From: Paenisporosarcina macmurdoensis
Lineage (GTDB): Bacteria; Bacillota; Bacilli; Bacillales_A; Planococcaceae
NCBI RefSeq assembly: GCF_042658845.1
Contig: NZ_JBHSRI010000025.1
Span: forward strand, 434,001-498,000
DNA: 64,000 nucleotides
Reading direction: 5' to 3'
Shown: in pieces, positions 8,618 to 17,500 of the stretch
How positions within the stretch are numbered: position 1 is the first letter of the stretch
Layout: each line of letters opens with the position of its first letter
Translations under genes and position numbers: made by a program
Notes under the pieces: model-generated
What the model was told of the DNA's origin: nothing
What the model saw: the letters and a program-made list of their open reading frames with translations, nothing else
The model's database searches: none

Positions 8618-9750
8618 GAAAATTCCTCCTTAACCGATTGTAGGATGACGTGAGGGATGTGGATATTAAGGGTTGTGCCATCTACGCCTGAAATTTCTAA
8701 CTGTCCATTAACGAACTCTAAACGTTCCTTCATGCCGCGTAATCCGTTACCTTCTAAGAATTGTCGATCTGCTTCGTAGCCAATTCCATTATCTTGGATT
8801 TGGAGAAATAATTCGGTTTGGGTTTGTTTAATTAAGACATGACAAAAAGTAGCCTCACTGTGTTTTACCACATTGGTGACTGCTTCTTTTAAACACATGC
8901 TAAGGACGTTTTCGACGAGTAATGGTGTATCTTTTAATACGGAAATACCATTTACTCGGAAATCAATCTCTGCTGCTTTTAAGATCTGTTGTACACGTAA
9001 TAGCTCATCTTCTAATTTACCTGCACGCATATTAGAAACGAGTTCGCGCACTTCTTTTAATGCAATACGCGCAGTATGGTTAATATCAATAAGCTCTTGT
9101 TTAGCGCGAAGAGGATCTTTATCGATTACTTTGGTGGCTAGATCACTTTTCAAACCAATTAAAGATAGCTTTTGGCCTAATGTATCGTGTAGATCTCGTG
9201 CAATTCTCTGGCGTTCTTGCGCAACGAGCAGTTTAGAAATTCGTTTGTTTGCATTTTCTAATTGACCTTCTAGTTTTTCTTGTTTGTTGCGATTATAAGA
9301 ATTAAAAGGTAGTAAAATAACGCCAATTACACCGATAAGAATATAAGGGAACTGAGATACAAATAAGTCGGATTGAGTAAAAAATCCGATACTGACAGAC
9401 ACCATGGTGGTAACGAGATGAACGACATACATCGTGATAAACCCAGCCTTGTTACGGATGTTACCTATGAAAAATGCTAAGAATAAAGAAAAATATAGAT
9501 AGCCAAACAAAATGATTAACGTAATACTAATGGCGATTTGAAAAGCAATCCAAACATACATGCGCCATCCTTTTGAAATGAAGGATTGACGATAACTTAA
9601 AAAGAAAGCAACTACTAAAAGTAATCCAAGAAAACTTTCAGTTGGAGAATAGGACTTAAATATATAAAATAACGGCAGAATACAAAAAATAATCCAAATG
9701 TAAATACTGACATAAGGGTTCTTAGGGAATATTTGATACCAACTTTGCAT
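8614..9750 (-). CDS. desK: Membrane thermosensor histidine kinase DesK
   Basis: Membrane sensor kinase/phosphatase that responds to lipid order and phosphorylates DesR. I start at ATG 9750 (MQSWYQ), five bases after GGAGG; this puts the phosphorylated histidine of RDLHDTLGQKL at residue 188, the same number as in B. subtilis DesK. The first ~150 residues form about five transmembrane segments, followed by a linking helix, the HisKA_3 domain (~175-245) and the HATPase domain (DNGIGY and GNGLRGMKERL). It overlaps desR by four bases. A terminator separates it from des upstream, so desKR probably has its own promoter. Confidence 0.93.
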   Translation of the reverse strand: MQSWYQIFPKNPYVSIYIWIIFCILPLFYIFKSYSPTESFLGLLLVVAFFLSYRQSFISKGWRMYVWIAFQIAISITLIILFGYLYFSLFLAFFIGNIRNKAGFITMYVVHLVTTMVSVSIGFFTQSDLFVSQFPYILIGVIGVILLPFNSYNRNKQEKLEGQLENANKRISKLLVAQERQRIARDLHDTLGQKLSLIGLKSDLATKVIDKDPLRAKQELIDINHTARIALKEVRELVSNMRAGKLEDELLRVQQILKAAEIDFRVNGISVLKDTPLLVENVLSMCLKEAVTNVVKHSEATFCHVLIKQTQTELFLQIQDNGIGYEADRQFLEGNGLRGMKERLEFVNGQLEISGVDGTTLNIHIPHVILQSVKEEFS

Positions 9751-9805
9751 AAATGCCTCCATGATTTCGTAACGACGTTTGTTGTAACAATAGTATAACA
9801 GACAG

Positions 9806-9835
9806 AAAAACCATTCCATGAGCGGAATGGTTTTT
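9806..9835 (-). terminator. Terminator between des and desKR
   Basis: AAAAACCATTCC (9806-9817) pairs with GGAATGGTTTTT (9824-9835). Read on the minus strand the stem ends in a T-run, terminating des just before desK. Confidence 0.85.
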
Positions 9836-9844
9836 CAATGTATT

Positions 9845-10897
9845 TTATTTGCCTTCCATGCTTGAACGTTTTGTTTGTAATTGCATAGAATTCTTTGTCT
9901 TGTTTAACAAATGTTTAATTTCTTTAAAGCCTACGAACGTTTTTTTTGATTCATCATATAGTCGGAAATTAAATGATTTCAAACTAGTTTTTAATGTAAT
10001 CGTTGTTGCTTGGTGAAGAGGTGGTGTAGAGTCATGTGCTTGTTCTAAACGATAGTTAGGTACACGTGGGCTTAAATGATGCACATGGTGATAGCCAATG
10101 TTCCCAGTTAACCATTGAAGCACTTTTGGCAATTTGTAAAATGAACTGCCATCTACTGCTGCTTTAACATAATCCCATTGTTCTTCATCTTCGAAATATG
10201 AATCTTCAAATTGGTGTTGTACATAAAACAACCAAATCCCGAAAGAACCGGCAACAATTAAGATAGTACCTTGAATAATTGCGAATGCTTGAAGACCAAC
10301 TAACCAAATCATAAACGCATACAAAGCAACTAGTGCTACGTTTATAAAGTATGTGTTGTTACGCTCTTTTGGTCGAGCATCTTTCCGATTGAAACGATTT
10401 GACACTAAATATAGGAAAAGTGGTCCGAAACCAAACATTACGATTGGATTACGGTATAAACGGTAAGCGAATCGACGGCCAGGTGTAGCTGCAACATACT
10501 CATCAACTGTCATAACCCAAACGTCACCTACACCGCGTTTGTCTAAGTTACTGCTTGTAGCATGATGAATCGAGTGATCACGTTTCCATTTTTCATAAGC
10601 GAACAAAGTCAAAACACCAGTAATTGTTCCTAAAATTGAATTAGCTTTTTTACTCTTAAAGAAAGAACCGTGTGTACAATCATGGAATATGATAAACGTT
10701 CTAACGATAAATCCTGATGCTGCAATTGATAAAGCAATTGTTAAAAAGATTGAAACGTCTAAACTTAAATACGCTAAGAACCACAAAATGAAGAATGGTG
10801 GAATCGTATTAATAATTTGTTTTACACTTGCGGACATATCAGATTTCTCAAACGGCGCTACTAGCTTACGTAGCTGCATAGTTTTTTCTTTACTCAT
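9845..10897 (-). CDS. des: Acyl-lipid desaturase (Des, delta5-type)
   Basis: Di-iron membrane desaturase that introduces a cis double bond into phospholipid acyl chains and so fluidises the membrane in the cold. The three histidine boxes are HDCTH at residues 72-76, HSIHH at 108-112 and HHVHH near residue 270, with hydrophobic pairs of segments before and between them. Length (350) matches B. subtilis Des (352). It precedes desKR in the same orientation but is separated by a terminator, as expected for a target gene rather than an operon partner. GGAGG lies upstream of the ATG. Confidence 0.95.
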   Translation of the reverse strand: MSKEKTMQLRKLVAPFEKSDMSASVKQIINTIPPFFILWFLAYLSLDVSIFLTIALSIAASGFIVRTFIIFHDCTHGSFFKSKKANSILGTITGVLTLFAYEKWKRDHSIHHATSSNLDKRGVGDVWVMTVDEYVAATPGRRFAYRLYRNPIVMFGFGPLFLYLVSNRFNRKDARPKERNNTYFINVALVALYAFMIWLVGLQAFAIIQGTILIVAGSFGIWLFYVQHQFEDSYFEDEEQWDYVKAAVDGSSFYKLPKVLQWLTGNIGYHHVHHLSPRVPNYRLEQAHDSTPPLHQATTITLKTSLKSFNFRLYDESKKTFVGFKEIKHLLNKTKNSMQLQTKRSSMEGK

Positions 10898-11213
10898 TAG
10901 CGTCCTCCTGGAGTGATGTATTTGAATTTTTTTTAGTTAATAACTTGTTACATTAAGAATAGGGTTTAGGAGCAGATAATAAAAGGCATAAACGTCAAGT
11001 GATGACTATGACAAGTGTCATATAGGTCGTGTTGTTTAGTAAAAGAAAATTTTCTTATTATATTTCTCAATTTTCCACGCTACATACAAAAAATTTATGA
11101 TTATTGAACTTTATTGAAAAGTTATTCTTCTATTTTAAGCTCACTTAGGATGAAAAAAAGCGGCATTCGTATGCTACAGTAATACAAAGAGTCTTTGACA
11201 GGAGTGACACACC
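10898..11213. other. Divergent promoter region of des and the CoA-transferase gene
   Basis: AT-rich 316 bp with no gene. It holds the ATGACA-AG-TGTCAT palindrome on the des side (separate entry). Confidence 0.6.
11007..11020. promoter_or_regulatory. Palindrome upstream of des, candidate DesR operator
   Basis: ATGACA-AG-TGTCAT, with further GAC/GTC-type half-sites around it (ACGTCAAGTGATGACT before, AGGTCGTGTT after). It lies about 110 bp upstream of the des start codon. DesR is known to bind tandem sites upstream of des in B. subtilis; assigning this palindrome to DesR is inference from position. Confidence 0.4.
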
Positions 11214-12488
11214 ATGACGAAATTATTAGATGAGAAAAATTTCATTAATTTAATAGAAGAAGAAGCTGACATTATTATACCGATTGCGAATGGTGAACCA
11301 TTACGCTTATTAGATATTCTAGAGGAACATGCAAGTGAATTAAGTCATGTTAGAATCCATCAAATGTTGGCGCTACATCCGCGGAGATATATTTTAGGTG
11401 AGATGCCAGGACAACTTACACATGTTTCTTATTTTTTAAGTGGTGCAACACGTAAAACCTATCAGAACGCTAAAATGGACTTAGTGCCAAATAACTTTCA
11501 TGAAGTTCCACGCATGTTATCGAAAGTTACAAAAATGTCGATGATTTTGTCTGTGGCTTCTCCAGTGGACGAGCATGGCTATTTTTCACTAGGAACACAA
11601 GCGGATTATGTAGCTGAGTTTATTGGGAAAGTTCCATTTGTATTAGAGGTGAACCGCAACATGCCACGCACTTTTGGTCATAACCAAATTCATATGAGCC
11701 AAATTGCTGGATATGTCGAGCACGATACACCCTTAGCCGAGGAAGTAGTTCCTGAAATAGGAGAAAAAGATATGCTCATTGCTGAAAAAGTAGCTTCAGA
11801 TATTCAAGATGGCGATACACTTCAAATCGGTATTGGATCAGTTCCTAATGCAGTCATGAGTTTATTGAAAAACCATCGAAATCTCGGTATACATACAGAG
11901 ATGTTGCCAGATGGAATCGTTGATTTGATAGAAGCAGGTGCTATCGATGGAACGAAGAAGTTTACAAATAGAGGTAAGATTGTTGCGACTTTTGCATATG
12001 GAACTCAACGTTTATATGATTTTATCCACAACAACTCGTCGATAGAGTTTTTACCCGTCAGTGTCGTTAACGATCCTCGTGAAATTGCCAAAGAAGAAAA
12101 TATCGTATCTATCAATGCGACAACGGAAGTGGACTTATTTGGCCAATGTGCATCCGAAACAGTCGGAGGGAAATATTATTCGTCCAGTGGTGGACAAATT
12201 GATTTTGCAAGAGGCGTACGTTTTGCGAAAAATGGGAAAGGCTACATCTGTTTACATTCCACTTTAAAGAACGATACCATTTCAAGAATTAAATTGGACT
12301 TGACACCAGGTTCTGTTGTAACGACAGGGAAAAATGACGTCGACAACATCGTAACCGAATACGGTATCGCACGCTTACATGGTCGTTCTATCAGTGACCG
12401 TGCAAAGCAGTTGATCAGCATTGCTCATCCGAACTTTAGAGATGCGCTAACCGAGCAAGCAATTGAACGGGGCATCATAAAAGGGTAG
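11214..12488 (+). CDS. Acetyl-CoA hydrolase/CoA-transferase family protein
   Basis: 424 residues, the size of the Cat1/4-hydroxybutyrate CoA-transferase family, which moves CoA between acyl-CoA and a carboxylate through an enzyme glutamyl-CoA thioester. GIGSVPNAV is the glycine-rich CoA-site motif, HTEMLPDGIVDL carries the likely catalytic glutamate, and TEYGIARLHGRS is the conserved C-terminal EYGIA motif. AGGAG lies 8-9 bp before the ATG. Substrate (acetate, butyrate, succinate) cannot be decided. It is followed by an R4 hairpin element that ends in a T-run and probably terminates it. Confidence 0.88.
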   Translation: MTKLLDEKNFINLIEEEADIIIPIANGEPLRLLDILEEHASELSHVRIHQMLALHPRRYILGEMPGQLTHVSYFLSGATRKTYQNAKMDLVPNNFHEVPRMLSKVTKMSMILSVASPVDEHGYFSLGTQADYVAEFIGKVPFVLEVNRNMPRTFGHNQIHMSQIAGYVEHDTPLAEEVVPEIGEKDMLIAEKVASDIQDGDTLQIGIGSVPNAVMSLLKNHRNLGIHTEMLPDGIVDLIEAGAIDGTKKFTNRGKIVATFAYGTQRLYDFIHNNSSIEFLPVSVVNDPREIAKEENIVSINATTEVDLFGQCASETVGGKYYSSSGGQIDFARGVRFAKNGKGYICLHSTLKNDTISRIKLDLTPGSVVTTGKNDVDNIVTEYGIARLHGRSISDRAKQLISIAHPNFRDALTEQAIERGIIKG

Positions 12489-12506
12489 TGATTTTTTCGG
12501 AATAGT

Positions 12507-12578
12507 AAAGTGCCAGGCACTAAAGGCTAAGTTGGACAGCAAATGTCCAACAAAACCATTGGTGCCAGGCACTTTTTT
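12507..12578 (+). repeat. R4 hairpin element (GTGCCAGGCAC), copy a
   Basis: Outer AAAGTGCCAGGCAC and GTGCCAGGCACTTTTTT; inner hairpin GTTGGACA (12531-12538) with TGTCCAAC (12544-12551). It lies 18 bp after the preceding stop codon and ends in six Ts, so it can terminate transcription. Confidence 0.85.
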
Positions 12579-12761
12579 AAACTATTAAGAGCGAAATTTG
12601 ACGAAGTAAAACATTTCCAGGTCGTTTGTAGCAGGTTTTCTGACTTTCTTGTCGAAATCTATATGAATATAAACCAGAAGATGCAAATAAGAATTTATTA
12701 AAGTGAACTCGTCCTTATCTTTTAACCTCGAAATTATTGATTAGATGGGAGATTTATCGGT

Positions 12762-13139
12762 ATGAAAAATCAACTCACCCTCATCGTAGCTGCGAAGTGG
12801 CAACAATGTATGAATAGTCGGCAGATAGAAGAGATGCTTAAGTTAACTGACGACCAAATTGAGTTCGTTGGTCCTATTGAGTCTGGATTTGGTCACAAAG
12901 AGTTGACTGAATGGATAGAACGCAGTGGGATTATATTAACGACTTTAAATAGTAATGTGAAAGAAGAGAAGTTATTGCTAAAACACCAAGCGAGATGGAA
13001 AGGCAATGATGGATGTTTGATGGAAGAACGTTTTTACTATACGTATATTTTAATGAAAAACGGCAAAGTCGTGTACTTAGGATTTTTTGAAAATCTACAT
13101 GATGCTGAGGTAGAGAGTGAAATTTCTCTGATGAAATGA
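12762..13139 (+). CDS. NTF2/SnoaL-like protein of unknown function
   Basis: 125 residues with the pattern of a cone-shaped NTF2-like fold: an N-terminal helix (AAKWQQCMNSRQIEEML), then strands ending in ERFYYTYILMKNGKVVYLGFFE. No signal peptide or membrane segment. GGGAG precedes the ATG at a loose distance. Members of this fold serve as small-molecule isomerases or binding proteins; nothing here identifies a ligand. Fold assignment is by pattern only. Confidence 0.6.
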   Translation: MKNQLTLIVAAKWQQCMNSRQIEEMLKLTDDQIEFVGPIESGFGHKELTEWIERSGIILTTLNSNVKEEKLLLKHQARWKGNDGCLMEERFYYTYILMKNGKVVYLGFFENLHDAEVESEISLMK

Positions 13140-13250
13140 AACCTTTTATACAGTAGTTACGTAATTGAAGGTGGAAAGCATGCGGTGATGGATAGGAAAA
13201 CGACCTATTTACATCATGATTATTCTGAATATTGAAAAAGAGGTGAGTTG

Positions 13251-13505
13251 ATGACGGGAACGATTGCTGTAATTATGATTTTTTCAATACCGATTCTTGG
13301 AATAATCTCAAACCATCTAAAAGATAATCAAAAAATAAAAGCGAGTATGTTAAAAGATGAGCTGGAATTAGAAAAGTTAAAACATACTAATTTCATCGTC
13401 GAGACAGAAAAGATGAGGCTTGAATTAGAAACGATGAAAGTGGATTACTCTAAAACGACGGATCCGGTGTTCCTAGAGGTATCAGGCGAAAAAACAAATG
13501 TTTGA
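13251..13505 (+). CDS. Small single-pass membrane protein with coiled-coil tail
   Basis: 84 residues from ATG 13251 (AGAGGTGA Shine-Dalgarno sequence five bases upstream). Residues ~4-20 form one hydrophobic segment (IAVIMIFSIPILGII); the rest is charged and heptad-like (DELELEKLKHT, EKMRLELETMKVD), suggesting a coiled coil. It ends 15 bp before an assembly gap. I do not recognise the family. Short membrane/coiled-coil proteins of this type are frequent in Bacillales. Confidence 0.65.
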   Translation: MTGTIAVIMIFSIPILGIISNHLKDNQKIKASMLKDELELEKLKHTNFIVETEKMRLELETMKVDYSKTTDPVFLEVSGEKTNV

Positions 13506-13520
13506 AAGTAATGAAAAAGT

Positions 13521-13681
13521 NNNNNNNNNNNNNNNNNNNNNNNNNNNNNNNNNNNNNNNNNNNNNNNNNNNNNNNNNNNNNNNNNNNNNNNNNNNNNNNN
13601 NNNNNNNNNNNNNNNNNNNNNNNNNNNNNNNNNNNNNNNNNNNNNNNNNNNNNNNNNNNNNNNNNNNNNNNNNNNNNNNNN
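13521..13681. other. Assembly gap (run of N)
   Basis: 161 unresolved bases. The gap removes the C-terminal end of the SDR gene on the minus strand. Confidence 0.99.
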
Positions 13682-14422
13682 ATAATATTTTCCGCTTATT
13701 GAAGCTACTTCATTACTAGTAGCTAAATAAATCGCTGTTTGAGCACCTTGAGATGGCGTTAAAAAGAAAGGTTTTAACAAATTAACAACGAAACGCCCGA
13801 ATTCTGTTTTTCGATCAATGCCTAAATTAGTTGAGACAGCTCCAGGATGGACTGCGTTGATCGTTACGTTCGTACCTTCTAATCGCGTAGTTAGCTCGTG
13901 CATAAAGAGCAAGTTGGCTAACTTTGAACGACCGTATCCTTTAGCTACGTTATAACCACGGGACATTTCCATGTCCTGTATATCGATTTTTCCCCACTTG
14001 TGTGCACCGGATGAAACTACAATGATTCGACCTTGAGTTGCTCGCTGTAATTCACTCATCAATAATTGTGTTAAATAAAAATGGCCTAAATGGTTAACGC
14101 CTAGTTGGGATTCATGCCCCTCAGAAGTGAACTCACGTTTAATAGTGACGACCCCAGCGTTGTTTATGAGGACATCTAAATGGTCAAATTTAGATTGGAA
14201 CGCACTAGCAAAATTACGGATACTTTCAAAAGAACCCAAATCTCCCTGGATAAGTTCGATTGAGCTTGATTCGCTCAGTGAAATCGCATCCTTTAATGCA
14301 GCAAGTCCTTTTTCTTCATTGCGGCACATCATGACGACATGAAATCCTTGTTTGGCGAGTTCAATCGTTGTTGCTAATCCCATACCGGAGTTCGCACCTG
14401 TTACAATGGCAATTTTCTTCAA
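13682..14422 (-). CDS. Short-chain dehydrogenase/reductase, 3' end lost in the gap
   Basis: NAD(P)-dependent oxidoreductase of the retinol-dehydrogenase-like SDR group. The cofactor motif TGANSGMG is at residues 8-15, NNAG at ~90, the catalytic Ser is in VVSSGAH and the Tyr/Lys pair is in GYGRSKLANL. About 247 residues are readable to ISGKYY; family members are ~280-300, so some 40-50 residues fall in the gap. Substrate unknown. The start ATG at 14422 is preceded by AAGAGGTG. Confidence 0.85.
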
Positions 14423-14449
14423 TTAATACACCTCTTTTATTGGAAAGCA

Positions 14450-14514
14450 AAGTTAACTATTGCTGTTGATCTTCCACAAAACAGCTACGCTTTCCTAGGG
14501 CGAGCGTCAACACT
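14450..14514 (+). repeat. R3 repeat fragment (GTTGATYTTC...AAAACAGCTACG)
   Basis: AAAGTTAACTATTGCTGTTGAT, then CAAAACAGCTACGCTTTCCTA and GGGCGAGC, resembles the left part of the element at 53954. No clear right end is visible before 14600. Confidence 0.6.
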
Positions 14515-14609
14515 CCACAGGCCAACAAGGTTACTGGTCATGAAGGGATTGTTTTCATACTGGCTAGCTCATGCGACCTGCACCTAGCGCAACTTGACGA
14601 AAAAAACAC

Positions 14610-15989
14610 TTAATACAACTTACCTTGTTTGTATAAAACGGTCGACAGACGTGTGACAGAGTGAATATAACAATTTTGACGGAGCGGGAAAGGGTCGCCA
14701 AAATATTGTGGAAGGATTAAATCCATTGTTGTTTGCATTTTTACAAGTAACTGTTTAAACACTTCTTCCTCTGTATAGAACTGTGTTTCACGCCCTTGTA
14801 ACCATTCCAAATAAGAAACTATTACACCACCTGCATTCGCTAAGATATCAGGAATGATGATTACGCCTTTTTGGCTTAAATAATCATCCGCTTCTTGCGT
14901 TGTGGGTGCATTGGCTCCTTCAATAATAATACGTGCTTTAACTTCTGCCTTATTTTGATTATTTATTTGATTTTCAAGTGCGGCTAAGAATAATACATCG
15001 ACATTCATCGTTAATATATTTTCGCGAGGTTGAATCACAGCGCTCACAGTTATTGCTTTTAATTGTTCGTCAGTAGTTGGTAAGTCGCCGCGATTTCTTG
15101 CTGTAAATTCAACGAGAGCAGGGATATCTAGTCCATCTGCGTTAAATAAAGTGACGTTGCGATCACTAACAGCGACAACCTTGTTTTGTATGTTCTGACA
15201 TCGATATGCTTCTAAAGCAGTAACTGAACCGACGTTCCCAAATCCTTGTACCGCGACTGTTAATGGTCGATTTATATATTCAAGAGCCGTTTTTGCAAAA
15301 GGATTTGTAGAAGTAGCTAATGTCTTTTCATTTGCAGTGACATAGTCATGCAATAAATAACGGAAAGTAAAGTAAACGCCTTTCCCAGTCGCTTCTCGAC
15401 GACCTAATGAACCCCCATTGACCACGCTTTTCCCGGTGAAACTGCCAAGATACGGACTACCTTGGTTGATTTTTTTGTATTCTGCCATCATCCAGTCCAT
15501 TTCGCGTTCTCCTGAGCCCACATCTGGTGCTGGAATGTCCTTATCAGGTCCAATGACATTATTGAAATAACGAACGTACTTGATACAAATGCGTTGCAAT
15601 TCTTGTTCTGTGAATGCTTTAGGGTCAATAACGATTCCACCCTTGCCTCCACCAAAAGGAACATTGTGAAGAGCATTTTTTAACGTCATAAGGAAAGCTA
15701 AATTAACAACTTCTTCTTCATTAACAGACTCATGAAAACGAATCCCACCTTTATAAGGACCTAATGCGTCGTTATGATGTACTCGATACGATGGGATACG
15801 TACCACTTCGCCGTCTTTTAGGGGAACACGTAGAAATGACTTATGTATTTGATTAGGTGTTGAAAGAATGGCATTAAGTGAGGTAAATGCAGTTTTACGC
15901 ATGTCTCCTTTTAAATCAGGTAAAAAGGTCTCGTTTTCCAATAATGCATTCAGTGATTGTTGTACGATGGATCGAGTTTGTTCTTCCAT
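14610..15989 (-). CDS. gdhA: Glutamate dehydrogenase (Glu/Leu/Phe/Val family)
   Basis: Oxidatively deaminates glutamate to 2-oxoglutarate, or the reverse, linking nitrogen and carbon metabolism. 459 residues. The dimerisation/substrate block is GPYKGGIRFH, the catalytic lysine region is PFGGGKGGI with IPAPDVGS, and the Rossmann motif is VAVQGFGNVGS. The adenine-side sequence VAVSDRNVTLF does not allow safe NAD/NADP assignment by eye. CGGAGGTG precedes the ATG. The length is above the ~425 of RocG/GudB and closer to the ~450-residue GdhA type. Catabolic versus biosynthetic role is open. Confidence 0.9.
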   Translation of the reverse strand: MEEQTRSIVQQSLNALLENETFLPDLKGDMRKTAFTSLNAILSTPNQIHKSFLRVPLKDGEVVRIPSYRVHHNDALGPYKGGIRFHESVNEEEVVNLAFLMTLKNALHNVPFGGGKGGIVIDPKAFTEQELQRICIKYVRYFNNVIGPDKDIPAPDVGSGEREMDWMMAEYKKINQGSPYLGSFTGKSVVNGGSLGRREATGKGVYFTFRYLLHDYVTANEKTLATSTNPFAKTALEYINRPLTVAVQGFGNVGSVTALEAYRCQNIQNKVVAVSDRNVTLFNADGLDIPALVEFTARNRGDLPTTDEQLKAITVSAVIQPRENILTMNVDVLFLAALENQINNQNKAEVKARIIIEGANAPTTQEADDYLSQKGVIIIPDILANAGGVIVSYLEWLQGRETQFYTEEEVFKQLLVKMQTTMDLILPQYFGDPFPLRQNCYIHSVTRLSTVLYKQGKLY

Positions 15990-16059
15990 AGTAAAGCACC
16001 TCCGCTAATAATTTTGTCTAGTATATTCATACCCTTAGCATCCTGATATAAAACAGGTA

Positions 16060-16088
16060 AAAACCCATCAGCAAAATCTGATGGGTGA
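16060..16088 (-). terminator. Terminator of the small gene at 16197-16457
   Basis: ACCCATCAG (16063-16071) pairs with CTGATGGGT (16078-16086). On the minus strand the stem is followed by TTTTTACC. Confidence 0.8.
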
Positions 16089-16196
16089 TCCAAATTATCA
16101 AGAGAATTGATTTTGTGTAAATGAATGACTGCCATATTGTTGGGTAGTTTAATTAGTAAGTTCTTAAAGGGGGAAGATTGAAGTAGACATGTTTAC

Positions 16197-16457
16197 CTAG
16201 TGAAGAGTGTTTAGTTCGTCCTTCTTCTGATTTAACTCTTGTTGAAGAGAAAGAATCGGGTCCGTTTGCCCTTGATTTTTAAGAGCATTTTCCACAGCAC
16301 GATCGGCTTGTTCAATCATATGTTGAGCTTGTTGAATAAACTCCTCTGAGGGATTTGTAAAAGCTTTGCCTACAGCCTGGGATACATTGTCCACAGAATT
16401 GTGCAACCGTGTAATGACCGAATCTTCTTTCCAACTCATTTTAGTGTGATCTTCCAT
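16197..16457 (-). CDS. Small helical protein of unknown function (86 aa)
   Basis: ATG 16457 is chosen because AAGGAGG lies eight bases upstream; an in-frame extension to 16577 has none. The protein is charged and helix-forming (SVDNVSQAVGKAFTNPSEE, QHMIEQADRAVENALKNQ), ending in a coiled-coil-like LQQELNQKKDELNTLH. There is no cysteine, signal peptide or membrane segment. I do not recognise a family. Its terminator at 16060 supports it being a real monocistronic gene. Confidence 0.7.
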   Translation of the reverse strand: MEDHTKMSWKEDSVITRLHNSVDNVSQAVGKAFTNPSEEFIQQAQHMIEQADRAVENALKNQGQTDPILSLQQELNQKKDELNTLH

Positions 16458-16794
16458 TTGCAAAGTCCTCCTTATATTCGACCGAGAAATCAATACATCC
16501 TTACTATGGCAAGATAGCCCCATTTTATGCATAGAGAGGATGGATTGAAAAAAAATCTGGATATAGAGATGTCTCATTGACGTACATGTAAGAGTTTTGT
16601 TATCAATTAGGGTTTGTTAAACTTTACTGTTATTTATCGTGCATTGCGCTAGCTGCACGATTCGTATGAGCCAACAAGTATTTATAGGAAAATATGGGGA
16701 AAATGATTTAAAGGAATCAACAGCAGGTTTAGGTTTCGGTATGCTAGGCGAAAATTTATTCTTTCCTTTTAATATCAACAGAATTATAAAATCC
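16458..16794. other. Intergenic DNA with an R3-like end
   Basis: GGTTTGTTAAACTTTACTGT at 16611-16630 resembles the R3 terminal repeat; GTGCATTGCGCTAGCTGCAC at ~16639 is a short hairpin. No gene can be supported. Confidence 0.5.
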
Positions 16795-16992
16795 AACAAA
16801 AATAAATGAAGCAGAAAGAGGTCGAAATAGTATCTTCGGCTGAATATCTACATGAAGAAACCTACTATTGTTTAGTTAACTAAAGCAAGGTTACTGTGTG
16901 CTTTCAGGTTGCAAGTGAGCGAAGAACGCTCACCCGCCGCAGGATGAACTATATAGATAGTTGGGTGAAGTGATGAAGTCACAAGCCCAACT
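16795..16992 (+). repeat. Element R2, copy 2 (3'-truncated)
   Basis: It shares AAAATAAATGAAGCAG, the GTCGAA/TTCGGC hairpin (16821-16826 with 16835-16840), the TTTCAGGTTGCAAG block, the hairpin GTGAGCG/CGCTCAC before CCGCCGCAGGATGA, and a degraded long hairpin (AGTTGGG with CCCAACT). The 3' GCGTCCGAAG block is absent: the element stops at 16992 and coding sequence of a zinc-ribbon gene follows directly. Confidence 0.75.
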
Positions 16993-17209
16993 TACCCACC
17001 ACTACCAAAGCACCAGTAATATACGAATGTCTCCTTTGTGATGCAGAAGAGAAAATTCCATACCAAGTAGTAAGAGATTTTGATCGAATGGACGATGGAG
17101 ATCCAACTGTTCCGCCTATGTTTGAATGTGAACATTGCGGAGCGCAAATGTGTCCGAAGGTATACAAAGGAATACATGGAATGGTGTATAAAATATCGGA
17201 CATAAAATA
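16992..17209 (+). pseudogene. 5'-truncated CxxC zinc-ribbon protein gene
   Basis: The open frame reads PTTTKAPVIYECLLCDAEE, then DRMDDGDPTVPPMFECEHC and ends KISDIK, with two CxxC pairs (CLLC, CEHC) spaced like a zinc ribbon. A stop at 16974 precedes it and the first in-frame ATG (17088) falls after the first CxxC, so no start gives the full domain. The sequence upstream is the end of repeat R2 copy 2. This looks like a gene whose start was replaced by the repeat, or one translated from an unrecognised start. A hairpin with T-run follows. Confidence 0.65.
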
Positions 17210-17212
17210 AAC

Positions 17213-17250
17213 AAAAAAGGACCGGGCGCACTTTGACCGGTTTTTCTTAT
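17213..17250 (+). terminator. Terminator after the truncated zinc-ribbon gene
   Basis: AAAAAGGACCGG pairs with CCGGTTTTT (short stem with a bulge) around GCGCACTTTGA, followed by TTTTTCTT. Confidence 0.6.
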
Positions 17251-17275
17251 TGAGTCAGACTCAGCCGATGCTCAG

Positions 17276-17370
17276 TCTGACTTTTTGGGTTGACGTCTGA
17301 AAAAAAGAAGATGACGTCTGAAAAACCAGGATTCACGTCTGAAAAATCGCCATCGACGTCTGAAAACGTC
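17276..17370 (+). repeat. 21-bp-period array A2 (TCTGAAAAA word)
   Basis: Units begin at 17276, 17296, 17317, 17338 and 17359; the first is 20 bp, the next three 21 bp, and the last is partial. Most begin TCTGAAAAA and end ACG. The unit at 17338 shares its variable part (TCGCCATCGACG) exactly with a unit of array A3 205 bp away, although the leading words differ. Confidence 0.9.
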
Positions 17371-17500
17371 ATGTCTTCCTTCCAAAGTGTCCCTCACAAC
17401 CACAGAAAAGGCTGTGGAGCAAAGCGAGCAGCCCCATTTGGCATTTATTTTTACATATAATAGCTGAGCGATGGCTCAGTTGTGAAAATCGAGGTTCACG

